Assembly (NCBI GenBank): GCA_016283575.1
Contig: JAEEND010000016.1
Location: forward strand, 1 to 51,654
Length of the DNA stretch: 51,654 bases
Origin: Lachnospiraceae bacterium
GTDB lineage: Bacteria > Bacillota > Clostridia > Lachnospirales > Lachnospiraceae
Reading direction: 5' to 3'
The translations under genes and the position numbers were made by a program. Of the stretch, positions 33,462 through 43,003 are shown one piece after another; positions within the stretch are counted from its first letter, which is position 1, and every line of letters starts with the position of its first letter. The notes under the pieces are model-generated. The model was not told the origin of the DNA. It saw only the letters and a program-made list of their open reading frames with translations, and made no database searches.

Positions 33462-34187
33462 TTAACCATCTATATGGGTTATATTCTTTATCTTACTCAC
33501 GGAAACATAACCATCCAGCAAAGCTTTGAAATCCGTACCCTCTAACGCCTTGTCATTGGTATTTCCCTGAACCGTGAGCCGTAAGCCTCCGTCGGGAAGC
33601 TCTTCTTCCAGATAATAGTCATCCCAGAAGGAATTGTGAGCGACCTTTCTGTCATAAAGAACACCCTTACATTCTTTGATACCGCACATGGGGAAATTGA
33701 TATTCCACATCTGATTAGGTAACAACTTGGCATCGATCACTTCATCAAGCATTCTTGTTAAGTATTCATCCGTAACTTCGTGGACCCCGTTCCAGCCTTC
33801 GGAAAGAGCAACCGCATGAAGTCCTATATGGGCTGCTTCCATTGCTGCACCTATTGTAGCAGAATACTGCACATCGGAACCGATGTTGTAGCCGAAATTA
33901 ATGCCTGAAAGCACACAATCCACGGAATCCTTCACTATGTTAAGAACACCGAAACGCACACAATCGGCAGGTGTACCTGTGGTCTTGAAGGCCTTGACTC
34001 CCGATACCGGGAAATCCGCCCTGTATACATCAATGGATTCACGCAGGGTGATCTTGTGAGAGGCAGCACTTCGCTGGCCGTCGGGAGCCACTATCCATAC
34101 GTTACCGTATCTCACGGCAGTCTGCGCGAGCCTCACAATGCCTTCCGCTTCTATCCCGTCATCATTGGTAATAAGTATATTCTTCAT
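33462..34187 (-). CDS. surE: 5'/3'-nucleotidase SurE
   Basis: Metal-dependent phosphatase acting on nucleoside 5'- and 3'-monophosphates. The 241-residue protein has the metal-binding start NILITNDDGIEAEGI (Asp-Asp), the conserved PDGQRSAASHKIT and SGINFGYNIGSDVQYSATIGAA. It follows the PucR regulator by 11 bp with GGGAGG, so it is a likely target/partner in purine nucleotide use. Confidence 0.93.
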   Translation of the reverse strand: MKNILITNDDGIEAEGIVRLAQTAVRYGNVWIVAPDGQRSAASHKITLRESIDVYRADFPVSGVKAFKTTGTPADCVRFGVLNIVKDSVDCVLSGINFGYNIGSDVQYSATIGAAMEAAHIGLHAVALSEGWNGVHEVTDEYLTRMLDEVIDAKLLPNQMWNINFPMCGIKECKGVLYDRKVAHNSFWDDYYLEEELPDGGLRLTVQGNTNDKALEGTDFKALLDGYVSVSKIKNITHIDG

Positions 34188-34198
34188 TATTCCTCCCT

Positions 34199-35359
34199 TT
34201 AATGCAAACCTTCTCTTACTATTATGGCGGCAAGATAGAGTGCCATGCGTTCTTCACCATCTTCAAGATCGGTATTTAAAAGCTCTTTTATCTTTCCCAT
34301 CCTGTAAAGAATAGTATTTTTATGTATGTAGATCTCATCGGATACACGGCTGACGCTTCCGTTATATTTTAAATAAAGATACAGCGTCTCAAGAAGATTC
34401 GCATCATGCCTTTCATCATATTCTAATACAGGTGCGAGCTTATCGTAACCCATTTCTTTTAATAAAAGTCTGTCTGCAACGGAATATATAACGCGGTCGA
34501 GACCCAGTGAATCAAAACGCTCAATGGCATGCTTCTTTGACATGGCATATCTAAGGGCATAATCCGCTCTTTTATAAGAAAGATGCAGGTTGTAAACATC
34601 CATGACGGGACTTCCCACACCCACGAACACATCCTGATCCGGCATACGCATCTTGGCACGCTTAAGAAAGCCCTCTAAGATCTCTTCTCGGGGCTCGTCG
34701 TCCACGGCATTAAGTATAAGAAGAAAAGCTCCGTTATAGTAAAAGAAGTGGGCATTATGAGAAATGTTTTCAAGATAAATCTGCAGTCGGTAGCTGATAC
34801 GCTTTCTTTCTACCGTATCCATGGAATCAAGGGAGGGTGTGCTGAGCGTAACCACCTGGAACCGCCCGTCCACGTCAAAAGAAGCAGCCAGATCATCCCT
34901 GTAATCATCAACCTCCCTGTGACGCTCTATTGCCTTTATGAACGCCGATGACAGCTGTTCATCGGTCTGAGTCTGCATGAATATTCGAACCGTTAAGTCC
35001 TTGATCATCTCCGCCATACTGACTTCCCAGGGAACCGTCATGAGAGGCAGATCCAGTTTATCGGCAATATCCTTAACCTCTTTTGGAACCTCCTTTATAT
35101 GGAAGCCAGTATTTATGATAAGACCCGCACTGTGATGGGAGTCCAGCATTTTAATAAGATCTATAAGCTTTTCTGCCGTATTAAATCCAAGTCCTGTGGT
35201 AACCACCAGTTCCTTTCCCAGAAAGCTGTTTACTATTATGGTGTCTTCCGCCATGAGCAGCCAGCTGATGGAGTTGGCCCAGCCGTTTTTGCCGGCGATC
35301 AGCTCCATATTGTATTTTTCCCGGGAAATAATAAGCATATCCTCAACTGTAAAGCCCAT
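34199..35359 (-). CDS. PucR family transcriptional regulator
   Basis: A 386-residue regulator. The N-terminal PucR domain (about 1-125, with AGKNGWANSISWLLMAEDT and ELVVTTGLGF) senses effector in the family; the middle resembles the GGDEF-like part (about 165-290); the C-terminal HTH_30 has YLKYNGSVSRVSDEIYIHKNTILYR. The ATG at 35359 has GGAGGT at the right distance; the 26 upstream codons of the frame fall in the operator region. First gene of a pair with surE, and divergent from the 49-residue protein at 35506. Confidence 0.9.
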   Translation of the reverse strand: MGFTVEDMLIISREKYNMELIAGKNGWANSISWLLMAEDTIIVNSFLGKELVVTTGLGFNTAEKLIDLIKMLDSHHSAGLIINTGFHIKEVPKEVKDIADKLDLPLMTVPWEVSMAEMIKDLTVRIFMQTQTDEQLSSAFIKAIERHREVDDYRDDLAASFDVDGRFQVVTLSTPSLDSMDTVERKRISYRLQIYLENISHNAHFFYYNGAFLLILNAVDDEPREEILEGFLKRAKMRMPDQDVFVGVGSPVMDVYNLHLSYKRADYALRYAMSKKHAIERFDSLGLDRVIYSVADRLLLKEMGYDKLAPVLEYDERHDANLLETLYLYLKYNGSVSRVSDEIYIHKNTILYRMGKIKELLNTDLEDGEERMALYLAAIIVREGLH

Positions 35360-35390
35360 AAAACTACCTCCATAACCTATTTTAGCACAT

Positions 35391-35413
35391 TTTTGTGATG
35401 TGAGCACAAAAAA
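35391..35413. promoter_or_regulatory. Candidate operator between pucR and the small gene
   Basis: TTTTTGTG, 7 nt, CACAAAAA is a perfect 8-bp inverted repeat, about 33 bp upstream of a TAAAAT -10 of pucR. A lone half-site TTTTGTGC recurs at about 35444 next to the divergent gene. Good candidate for the PucR-family or another dimeric regulator's site. Confidence 0.5.
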
Positions 35414-35505
35414 CTTTCTTTTTTTCAAGTTTAACAACCATTGTTTTGTGCTGTCATTATGCTAATCTATATGTAGATAAAGAAAACAACAAGGAGGTAT
35501 CCAAT

Positions 35506-35655
35506 ATGATAGAGATGACATTATATGATATTCATAGAAACGATCCCCGCACTCCTAAGTGGGCGCAGCTTGAAAGATATGAGTATTGTCAGGACTATTT
35601 AGACCGGGCACCTCATTATACATTTAAAGAGATCCTTCACAGATTCTTCAGATAG
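35506..35655 (+). CDS. 49-residue protein of unknown function
   Basis: Starts MIEMTLYDIHRNDPRTPKWA and ends ILHRFFR. It has a perfect AAGGAGGT site 7 nt upstream of its ATG, its own terminator (35712) and no competing ORF, so I treat it as real. It is charged and aromatic-rich (5 Tyr, 6 Arg), with no membrane helix or Cys pair. The promoter is not certain: TTGTGC-16-TATATG and TTGTTT-16-TAATCT both fit loosely. Divergent from pucR with a shared palindromic site between. Confidence 0.7.
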   Translation: MIEMTLYDIHRNDPRTPKWAQLERYEYCQDYLDRAPHYTFKEILHRFFR

Positions 35656-35711
35656 GATCTCCCAATCAAGCTTATTGACTTCCCTTTATATATCTTATTA
35701 TGCAAAAAGTG

Positions 35712-35739
35712 AAATGGTCCGAGAAATCTCGGACCATTT
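35712..35739. terminator. Bidirectional terminator
   Basis: AAATGGTCCGAGA and TCTCGGACCATTT, 13-bp perfect arms, with A-run and T-run flanks. It ends the 49-residue gene (+) and the convergent operon (-). Confidence 0.9.
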
Positions 35740-35755
35740 TGCTTTGGTATTCATA

Positions 35756-37240
35756 TTACTTTATCCGGCCGTAGCCTGTTTCATAGACAAGGTACTGACC
35801 TTCTTCGGACAGGATAAAGTCTTTTACTTTTTCTATATTGGGATTTGTGTCTCCTGCTCTTGTAATAAGGCATAGATCAACAGTTAAAGGATAGCTTCCG
35901 TTTTCGATATTTTCAACGGTCGGCTCAACCCCGTCAATGGATAAAAGCTTTACATTCTTTTCCTGGGAAAGACCCTCTATAAAGTATCTGAAAGAATATC
36001 CGAGGGCACCCTCTTCACTGTGATATTCCGCCACATGGTCGATTACCCCCACCATGGAATCAACGGTTTCATAGGTTTTGGGTTCTTTTAAAGATGTATC
36101 CCCCATAAAATAAACCATCATGGTCTGTGAACCTGAGTTATTCGGTCTCTGGAAGGCAATGATCTCCGAGTCTTTACCTCCGAGCTCCTTCCAGTTTGTA
36201 ATGTCGCCGTGATAGATCTTTCGCATATCCTCGGCACTTACATTTGATACAGGATTATCTTTCTCCACAAAGAAAACAAAGGCTTCTTTTCCGATTTTAG
36301 TTATGTCAACCTCAACGCCCAGCTCTTCCGCAAACTGTAACTGGCTCTCCGATGGTCTTGCTCCAAAGAACAAGCTTACGTTTTCATAGTCCGTGGCATC
36401 TGGAAGTCCTCCGCGCACAAGCCTTTGGAATCCCACCACCGTATTGGTGAAGGTAACGACCCTGCCGTTTAAATTTCCATTTGTATTTTCTTTATCCTTA
36501 AGCCATTCTTTTTCTATTACGTCAATGTCTTTGTAAATTGCTTTGGCGATTGCTGCATAGAGAGGGTAACAGGCTTCCGCGCCGTCCATAACAGGCATGT
36601 TCTCTACGCCTTCGATGGTCAGACCGGGCTCATGGGGAAGCGTTACAAGCTTTGAATTCCCGGCATAAACGGTATAATCCGTAAAGTCTGTACTTGAAAA
36701 GCCGTGCATATATTTAAAGCCATGACCTCCGTATTTTGCGGCAGGTCTTTGAAAATACGCGATGGAAGAAATGGAAAGCACCACAATCAGCAGCCCTGCG
36801 AAGGCAAGGGTATATTTAAGCGCCGGTTTTTCTTTTTCCGCTACGAAGCATATTACTGCTGCCGACAGGTAAATTAACAGGGCGGTCACGTAGGCTTCCA
36901 TCATCCGGTTCATGAGAAGTCCTATGATCCAGAGAGGCGTCACCGGAAACACCGGAATAATGGCGTACCCCACCAGAACGTTATCGGGATTTCCCTTTGA
37001 AATTGCGAGCAGGATGAGAAATACCACGGAATAAACAAGAAGTGTGCATGCGTTAAGCTTCAATGCAAATTTCAGATCCATGCGCTTCATAAATCCTATG
37101 TATATAAGAACCGTTACTACCGGGGCAACTATCATGGCACCATACATATTCACGCCCAAAAAGAGCGGCACGATAGCTGCGATAATGCTTACAAAGGGAA
37201 TGAACACGTGGAAACATAGGAATTTACCGAAAGATTTCAT
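35756..37240 (-). CDS. Membrane-anchored PstS-like binding protein
   Basis: A 494-residue fusion-like protein. About 1-170 holds six predicted membrane helices; the rest is an extracytoplasmic phosphate-binding (PstS/PBP_like) domain with VVGFQRLVRGG, PVSNVSAEDMRKIYHGDITN and IIAFQRPNNSGSQTM, as in PstS. No pst permease or ATPase is near. It could sense or bind phosphate or another anion at the surface. Last gene of a three-gene surface operon. Confidence 0.82.
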   Translation of the reverse strand: MKSFGKFLCFHVFIPFVSIIAAIVPLFLGVNMYGAMIVAPVVTVLIYIGFMKRMDLKFALKLNACTLLVYSVVFLILLAISKGNPDNVLVGYAIIPVFPVTPLWIIGLLMNRMMEAYVTALLIYLSAAVICFVAEKEKPALKYTLAFAGLLIVVLSISSIAYFQRPAAKYGGHGFKYMHGFSSTDFTDYTVYAGNSKLVTLPHEPGLTIEGVENMPVMDGAEACYPLYAAIAKAIYKDIDVIEKEWLKDKENTNGNLNGRVVTFTNTVVGFQRLVRGGLPDATDYENVSLFFGARPSESQLQFAEELGVEVDITKIGKEAFVFFVEKDNPVSNVSAEDMRKIYHGDITNWKELGGKDSEIIAFQRPNNSGSQTMMVYFMGDTSLKEPKTYETVDSMVGVIDHVAEYHSEEGALGYSFRYFIEGLSQEKNVKLLSIDGVEPTVENIENGSYPLTVDLCLITRAGDTNPNIEKVKDFILSEEGQYLVYETGYGRIK

Positions 37241-37253
37241 ATACTACCCCGTA

Positions 37254-38726
37254 CTAATAAATATCTACGCTGTATGAGAATTCAACTACCGTAAGATCCG
37301 TAAACCAATCATAATTCACATACTCCGGTGGCACATACATGGTGCCTATCATGTAATCATGAGCAGGAACGTAAAGATCTAAATTGGCGCTTCCGTCAAC
37401 AATAAGTCCTCGCTCCGAATTTAAGGCAATGCGGTCCACTGTTGTAATGGTCATGTCATTGTCGGTATCGTTGTAAAAGTACATCTCTATCGCCATAGTG
37501 CCGTCATCGAATAAGAAGGCATCCAGCACCTTGGCCGTAAGCACATTCTTAAATCCTACGGGTCTGTATAAAGCGAACGGAACCCAGAATCTCTTGTAGG
37601 GCATGCCATCAAGAAGTGCGCTGTAGCACTGCGGTGTCAAAATGTTCTCATAATAATCATATTCATAGTATCTGAAATTATCGGGGTTCGCAATCTTAAA
37701 GCATTTTTCTTCGTAGTCAAAATTGATGAGAGCCGCGAACATGTAGCTGTCGGGATTTACGTCAGGGTATCCCGGATTAATGGTATAGAATAACACTACA
37801 GAATAAGCTGAATCCTCATCGTCGATTACTTTAATTACTTCATAGTCTTCAAATTCAGACGGGCTTCTGTATTTTGTGTTGTAGTATTCTTTTATATAAG
37901 ACTCCGGCACATCATTTGCAAAATACTTCTTATATTCGTTAAAAGAAACGCTGTTTCCCTTCATGACGTTGGTGAATAGATTATAAACTTCAGAATCCGT
38001 AACGCCTGAAAATCCATCAACCCTTAATCCGTCACTTTCGCTTTCCCTTATAATGACATTGGGTTCCGCAGTTACATAATATACATATTCGCCTTCGCTC
38101 TTATAAGGCATTGAGAACCAGTATGTATACTTGTCCCACTTTCCTGCGGAAGCGTTCTTAAGAAGGTCATATTTGTTGGTAATTGACTCAATTGAAAACA
38201 GGTCTTCTTCATTCATAAAGTAATAGAGCACATTGTCATAGTATGTATAGCCGTTTTCATTAAACTCACCTTCCGTGAGTTCTTTTTCTTTATTCTTATT
38301 TAAAAGTTCATCCCGGGACTTATATACAATACGCCCTTTCACATCTATGGGGTCGCCCATGGAATCGAAGGAATAAAGAAGGGTCTTTCCCTTTTCAAAC
38401 TCGCCCTTTAAATAATCGGGACCTGAAGGGAAAAAGAAATATTCATCACCTTCATATACAGGAAACTCATCTTCCGTATGTTTTTGCACAAATACGTTGA
38501 AGGAATCTAAGGGTACATCCGGGTCGGCATAAAGACCGCCGTCTTCCGCAGCCCCTGATTTATAGCTCATGTTTTCTGCATTCTTTGCTACATCCGCAGC
38601 GCTCTGTCCCGCTGTGGGGGCATATGTGTCTGAAGAGCCTTTCTTTTTACCGCAGCTGCAACCGGGAGTAAAAATCAGGCTTGCAATTATAATTAAAAGT
38701 CCTAATGTGTATATTCTTTTCTTCAT
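37254..38726 (-). CDS. Lipoprotein of unknown function
   Basis: A 490-residue lipoprotein: signal peptide with lipobox TPGC (about Cys 23) followed by SCGKKKGSSD. The rest is rich in Asp, Glu, Tyr and Phe (many Tyr-Asp pairs such as YYEYDYYEN) and looks like an extracellular domain. I cannot assign a family. GGGGG binding site; 13 bp upstream of the PstS-like gene and 10 bp after the LRR gene. Confidence 0.75.
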   Translation of the reverse strand: MKKRIYTLGLLIIIASLIFTPGCSCGKKKGSSDTYAPTAGQSAADVAKNAENMSYKSGAAEDGGLYADPDVPLDSFNVFVQKHTEDEFPVYEGDEYFFFPSGPDYLKGEFEKGKTLLYSFDSMGDPIDVKGRIVYKSRDELLNKNKEKELTEGEFNENGYTYYDNVLYYFMNEEDLFSIESITNKYDLLKNASAGKWDKYTYWFSMPYKSEGEYVYYVTAEPNVIIRESESDGLRVDGFSGVTDSEVYNLFTNVMKGNSVSFNEYKKYFANDVPESYIKEYYNTKYRSPSEFEDYEVIKVIDDEDSAYSVVLFYTINPGYPDVNPDSYMFAALINFDYEEKCFKIANPDNFRYYEYDYYENILTPQCYSALLDGMPYKRFWVPFALYRPVGFKNVLTAKVLDAFLFDDGTMAIEMYFYNDTDNDMTITTVDRIALNSERGLIVDGSANLDLYVPAHDYMIGTMYVPPEYVNYDWFTDLTVVEFSYSVDIY

Positions 38727-38736
38727 ATCGCACCCC

Positions 38737-40944
38737 CTACTTCAAGTACTTTTCCATAAGCAAACTGTTGGTATGAAGTTGATGGAGCGGCATGGTAAAT
38801 ACGTCATCTTCAAGATAATACAGTTCCATCCAGCCCGTCATGATAATCTGAAGATTCTGTTCAAACTTCTCCAGTTCCTTGTTGTCTTTAACGGTTACGT
38901 CATAAACATCCTGCAGGAAGTTTGAGAAAAACTCTCCGTTTTTAATCATCTCCATGTAGCCCACGCATATTTCATCAAGAGCCTGAGGGTCCGTGATGGT
39001 TTCAAGAAGATATGCGGCATTACCGATGTTGTTGCCGTATTTTGCACCGTTCTCAAGCTGCAGGTTACTAAGTGTTTCTTTTACATCCATTACCCATAGA
39101 ATCTTAAAAGCGCGCCATTTCTTATCGTCGGCGAAATTCTGGCATTCAACCCAGGCGTCATATGTAGGATATATTACCAGGTCACTTACAAATTCCGTAA
39201 TGTGCTGTGCATTATCTTTAATGGATGTAACATCCTTGGCAACGGAATCTCCAAAAAGAAACGTTACTGTCTCTTCATATACAAAGAGTTCCGGGTTCTT
39301 TTCGATAAAGCCATCAACCCATGTCGAAACCGCAGTCGTGGTGAGAACCTTGGCAGCTGCGCTTCCCCAGGTGTCACCGCCTGATACATAGTCAAAGAGT
39401 TGTGTAAAGTATCCTGTATATTCAGTAATCTTACTGTCATCATCCACGAATACTCCCAGCTCTTCTTCAATAAAATCTCTGTCTTCAATCAGGTTATCGC
39501 ATAAATACTTAAGGAACAGTCTTCTCTGATCCTCGGCTTCTTTTCGAAGACGCGCCTTTTCAAGGGCCTCCTCTCTGTCTTTTTCCGAAAGATTATAGGC
39601 CTTTGCAAGCTTTTCCGCTCCGATTTGATTTAGAGCGAGCAACCTGTAGGTCATGGGGTCATCTTTATATTTAATAAGAAAATCCTTATGAATGGGGTTA
39701 CATCCCGACATGGCACTTACGCATCCTAAGAACATGTCGTCATTGATTTCTCCCTTTAATAACAGACTTTCAAGCCAGCGGAGCACGGTCCTTTGCTCGT
39801 TGGTAAGTGAGTTTTTCACACTGTCTTTATCGTTTAAGTCTGTTTTACTGTCTCCCCAGTCAATGGTGGCCGGATCCGTAATTGGCGGCACCCAGCTCAT
39901 TATTTCTTCTTCGTCGGGGATTTCCACATCACCGGCCGTTCCGGGATATTTGTTACTTTGTGCATAGGATAAATGTGCAAAAGAAGGAAGTGTGTCGGAA
40001 AATAAATCTTCCAAGGTTTCCCATGTCTTTGTACCCTTGGCGGCATACAGAGTCACTCCGAAAATCTTATATAAATCCGCATATTCATCTATACCCTGAT
40101 ATGCTCTGTCATCTTCAGCTGCAACAGACGCATCGTAGTTACCAAGTACAACATCATACCATCCGAAAGAATCCCACCACAGCGTCTCAAGCATGGGAGG
40201 AAGCAAAACTTCCGTTAAGTTAAAGCAACCTTCAAAGGCTCTTGACTGTATGGATTTAAGATAAGGAAAATAAGGCATGTTGGTTAAATATATACAGTTC
40301 TTAAAAGCTTCTTTTCCGATCCACTCAACGTTACGTCCACCCTCAAGCTTTTTTAACATAGGGCACTGGCACCGTTTGATACGGGTGATGTTGTCAGTGA
40401 TGGTAAGCTTCTTTGTGTAAGCGTTGGTTAAATCAAGTGTAGTAACTTTGCACTTATTTCCGTCGTAAATTATGGTCTCGGGAGTAGTAAGCTCAACATG
40501 GGGATATGTGCAGTTGACGCTTGCTTCCCACTCGTCGGTTTCTGAGTTATACCAGCTGTTTGTAACAGTCCACTGCCTTGTATCTCGAGGATAAATCTCT
40601 CTATTGTAACGCTCCTGGAGATAATATCTCTTCGTGTTGATGGCCTGCTTGTGATAGCTTCTTGCTGTTCTTTCAGCGCTTGATGAGATTTTTGGAAGTC
40701 CCACATTTACCACACTGTGCTCATCATAATAAGCATAGTAGGTCTGGAAAGTACCCATGCCTCCTGCGCTGTAGCCTTCATCCATAAAATCACGGCTTTC
40801 CTTAAACTGGTCATAATAAGTAATGACACCGTCTCCATCCAGGTCAGCCATGCCCTCCACATAGGCATAGGCTTTGTTACCCGATAATAAAAACAGCGCC
40901 CCTGTCATTAGTGTTAAAAAGAAGATTTTTCTAAAGTGTTTCAT
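38737..40944 (-). CDS. Secreted leucine-rich-repeat (BspA-type) protein
   Basis: A 735-residue secreted protein with a signal peptide (about 1-27, ending KAYA). Right after it DLDGDGVITYYDQF resembles a calcium-binding EF-hand/dockerin loop. About 150-275 contains LRR_5-type repeats (WIGKEAFKNCIYLTNMPYFP, SIQSRAFEGCFNLTEVLLPP). The C-terminal half (about 390-735) is highly charged and helical and not recognised. First gene of the operon, GAGG binding site. Likely surface adhesion or substrate contact, inferred from the LRR family. Confidence 0.82.
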   Translation of the reverse strand: MKHFRKIFFLTLMTGALFLLSGNKAYAYVEGMADLDGDGVITYYDQFKESRDFMDEGYSAGGMGTFQTYYAYYDEHSVVNVGLPKISSSAERTARSYHKQAINTKRYYLQERYNREIYPRDTRQWTVTNSWYNSETDEWEASVNCTYPHVELTTPETIIYDGNKCKVTTLDLTNAYTKKLTITDNITRIKRCQCPMLKKLEGGRNVEWIGKEAFKNCIYLTNMPYFPYLKSIQSRAFEGCFNLTEVLLPPMLETLWWDSFGWYDVVLGNYDASVAAEDDRAYQGIDEYADLYKIFGVTLYAAKGTKTWETLEDLFSDTLPSFAHLSYAQSNKYPGTAGDVEIPDEEEIMSWVPPITDPATIDWGDSKTDLNDKDSVKNSLTNEQRTVLRWLESLLLKGEINDDMFLGCVSAMSGCNPIHKDFLIKYKDDPMTYRLLALNQIGAEKLAKAYNLSEKDREEALEKARLRKEAEDQRRLFLKYLCDNLIEDRDFIEEELGVFVDDDSKITEYTGYFTQLFDYVSGGDTWGSAAAKVLTTTAVSTWVDGFIEKNPELFVYEETVTFLFGDSVAKDVTSIKDNAQHITEFVSDLVIYPTYDAWVECQNFADDKKWRAFKILWVMDVKETLSNLQLENGAKYGNNIGNAAYLLETITDPQALDEICVGYMEMIKNGEFFSNFLQDVYDVTVKDNKELEKFEQNLQIIMTGWMELYYLEDDVFTMPLHQLHTNSLLMEKYLK

Positions 40945-41051
40945 CCGGTCTGACCTCTTCCTTTCTTTTTCTTTAAAAAAACACCATCACTGTTATTCTA
41001 TAACCCATTTATTAATAGGTAATTGGATTTTAAAAAAAACAAAATCTCAAA

Positions 41052-41080
41052 TTGTCTTTCTGAGAAAGACATACTATAAT
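41052..41080 (+). promoter_or_regulatory. Promoter of the OPT transporter with embedded palindrome
   Basis: TTGTCT, 17 bp, TATAAT on the + strand. The spacer contains GTCTTTC, TGA, GAAAGAC (41054-41070), a perfect 7-bp inverted repeat, and a third GTCTTTC lies at 41087. A repressor bound there would block polymerase. Confidence 0.7.
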
Positions 41081-41116
41081 AGGAAGGTCTTTCAATATAT
41101 AAAGGAGAAAAGTCAA

Positions 41117-43003
41117 ATGCAAGAAAGTTTTAAACCCTATGTTCCTGCAGATAAGGTAACTCCCGAGATGACCCCCACTTCAATTATCATGGGTCTTCTT
41201 TTGGCCGTTATATTTGGTGCAGCGAACGCGTATCTCGGACTCAGAGTCGGCATGACAGTATCCGCCTCTATCCCCGCAGCCGTAATATCCATGGCTGTTA
41301 TCCGAGTTATCATGAAGAAGGACTCCATCTTAGAAAGCAACATGGTGCAGACCATCGGTTCCGCCGGTGAATCCCTTGCTGCAGGTGCCATCTTCACCAT
41401 GCCCGCTTTATTTTTGTGGGCAAAAGAAGGTGTGATGGATAAGCCTTCACTTATTACCATTACTGTTATCGCTCTTTTTGGCGGATTGCTCGGCGTATTC
41501 TTTATGGTGCCCCTCCGCAATGCGCTTATCGTAGAAGAGCACGGTGTTCTTCCTTACCCCGAAGGAACCGCTTGTGCGGAAGTATTGCTTGCCGGTGAAA
41601 ACGGCGGTTCTTCTGCATCGGCAGTATTCATGGGCATGGGAATTGCCGCGCTCATCAAATTTATCGTAGACGGCATCAAGGTACTTCCCGGAGCCGTTTC
41701 AGTAAAGTTAAGTGCATTAAAAACTGAATTTTCCGCGGAAGTATATCCCGCACTTGTTTCCGTAGGTTATATCTGTGGTGCTAAGATTTCTGCATACATG
41801 TTTGCCGGCGGACTTATCGGATGGTTTGTACTGATTCCCGCCATTGTTACTTTTGGCGGAGATATCGTTCTTTATCCCGCATCCGTATCTGTGGCAGAGC
41901 TTTATGCTGCAGGCGGCGCTGCTGCCATCTGGAGTAACTATATTAAATACATCGGCGCAGGTGCTGTAGCCGCAGCCGGTATCATAAGCCTTATTAAGAC
42001 CCTTCCTTTAATTGTTAAAACCTTCGTGGAAGCAGTTAAGGGCATAAAGTCAAAGGCTGCAAATAGAGATGTCCGCACAGCCACGGATCTGGATATAAGA
42101 ATCGTGCTTGGCGCTATCTTAGCTCTTATATTACTGATCTGGCTTGTACCTTCAGTACCCGTAACACTTCTCGGTGCTGTTATCATCGTAATATTCGGTT
42201 TCTTTTTCAGTGCCGTATCTTCACGTATGGTAGGTCTTGTAGGAAGCTCCAATAACCCGGTTTCCGGTATGACCATCGCCACACTTCTCATTGCGACCAT
42301 CATGCTTAAGATTGCCGGCGACAACGGCGCTCACGGAATGCAGGGTGCCATTGCCATCGGTTCAATTATCTGTATCGCAGCTTGTATGGCGGGTGATACC
42401 TCTCAGGACTTAAAGACAGGATATATTTTAGGTGCTACACCTAAGAAGCAGCAGATCGGCGAGATTCTCGGTACCATCGTTGCAGCTTTCGCCATCGGCG
42501 GCGTTATGATATTGCTTAATGAAGCATATCAGTTTGGCTCAGAAGTGCTCCCCGCTCCTCAGGCTTCCATGATGAAGATGATCATTGAGGGTGTTATGAA
42601 CGGTAACCTTCCCTGGGGGCTTATCTTCATCGGGGCATTTATCGCAATTGCCGTTGAAGTGCTCGGAATCAGTTCACTTCCCGTTGCCATCGGTCTTTAC
42701 CTTCCCTTGGAACTTTCTTCCACCATTATGCTTGGCGGACTTATCAGAAAGTTTGTCGATAAGAAGAGAGGCGAATCCAAAGACGCAGCAGGCAAGGGCA
42801 TACTCTTCAGTTCCGGTCTTATTGCCGGTGAAGGCATTGCGGGAATCATTCTTGCGATCCTCGCAGTTTTAGGTGTCGGTGATAAAATCGATTTATCCGG
42901 TTCCCTTAACCTTGGCATGTTCGGTGGTTTAGCCGTACTTGCTTTTGTAGTTGTTATGATCGGCATATATGCCGTAAAGAGAGACAATGAAAAGAAACAG
43001 TGA
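41117..43003 (+). CDS. OPT family transporter
   Basis: A 628-residue membrane protein of the oligopeptide transporter (OPT/YSL) family, with about 14 predicted helices. Visible family parts: PTSIIMGLLLAVIFGAANAY, YPEGTACAEVLLAGE, SNNPVSGMTIATLL and MAGDTSQDLKTGYILGATPK. Substrates in the family are peptides, peptide conjugates or metal chelates; which one applies here is unknown. The ATG at 41117 follows AAAGGAG; the frame upstream to 40874 overlaps the divergent gene. Its last 17 bp overlap the PqqD-like gene. Confidence 0.92.
   Translation: MQESFKPYVPADKVTPEMTPTSIIMGLLLAVIFGAANAYLGLRVGMTVSASIPAAVISMAVIRVIMKKDSILESNMVQTIGSAGESLAAGAIFTMPALFLWAKEGVMDKPSLITITVIALFGGLLGVFFMVPLRNALIVEEHGVLPYPEGTACAEVLLAGENGGSSASAVFMGMGIAALIKFIVDGIKVLPGAVSVKLSALKTEFSAEVYPALVSVGYICGAKISAYMFAGGLIGWFVLIPAIVTFGGDIVLYPASVSVAELYAAGGAAAIWSNYIKYIGAGAVAAAGIISLIKTLPLIVKTFVEAVKGIKSKAANRDVRTATDLDIRIVLGAILALILLIWLVPSVPVTLLGAVIIVIFGFFFSAVSSRMVGLVGSSNNPVSGMTIATLLIATIMLKIAGDNGAHGMQGAIAIGSIICIAACMAGDTSQDLKTGYILGATPKKQQIGEILGTIVAAFAIGGVMILLNEAYQFGSEVLPAPQASMMKMIIEGVMNGNLPWGLIFIGAFIAIAVEVLGISSLPVAIGLYLPLELSSTIMLGGLIRKFVDKKRGESKDAAGKGILFSSGLIAGEGIAGIILAILAVLGVGDKIDLSGSLNLGMFGGLAVLAFVVVMIGIYAVKRDNEKKQ

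Noticed and set aside
38737-40944. Cellulosomal dockerin in the LRR protein
   Set aside because: Only one EF-hand-like loop is visible; a dockerin needs two.
40874-41116. N-terminal extension of the OPT transporter
   Set aside because: These 81 codons include the promoter and overlap the divergent LRR gene; the ATG at 41117 has AAAGGAG.
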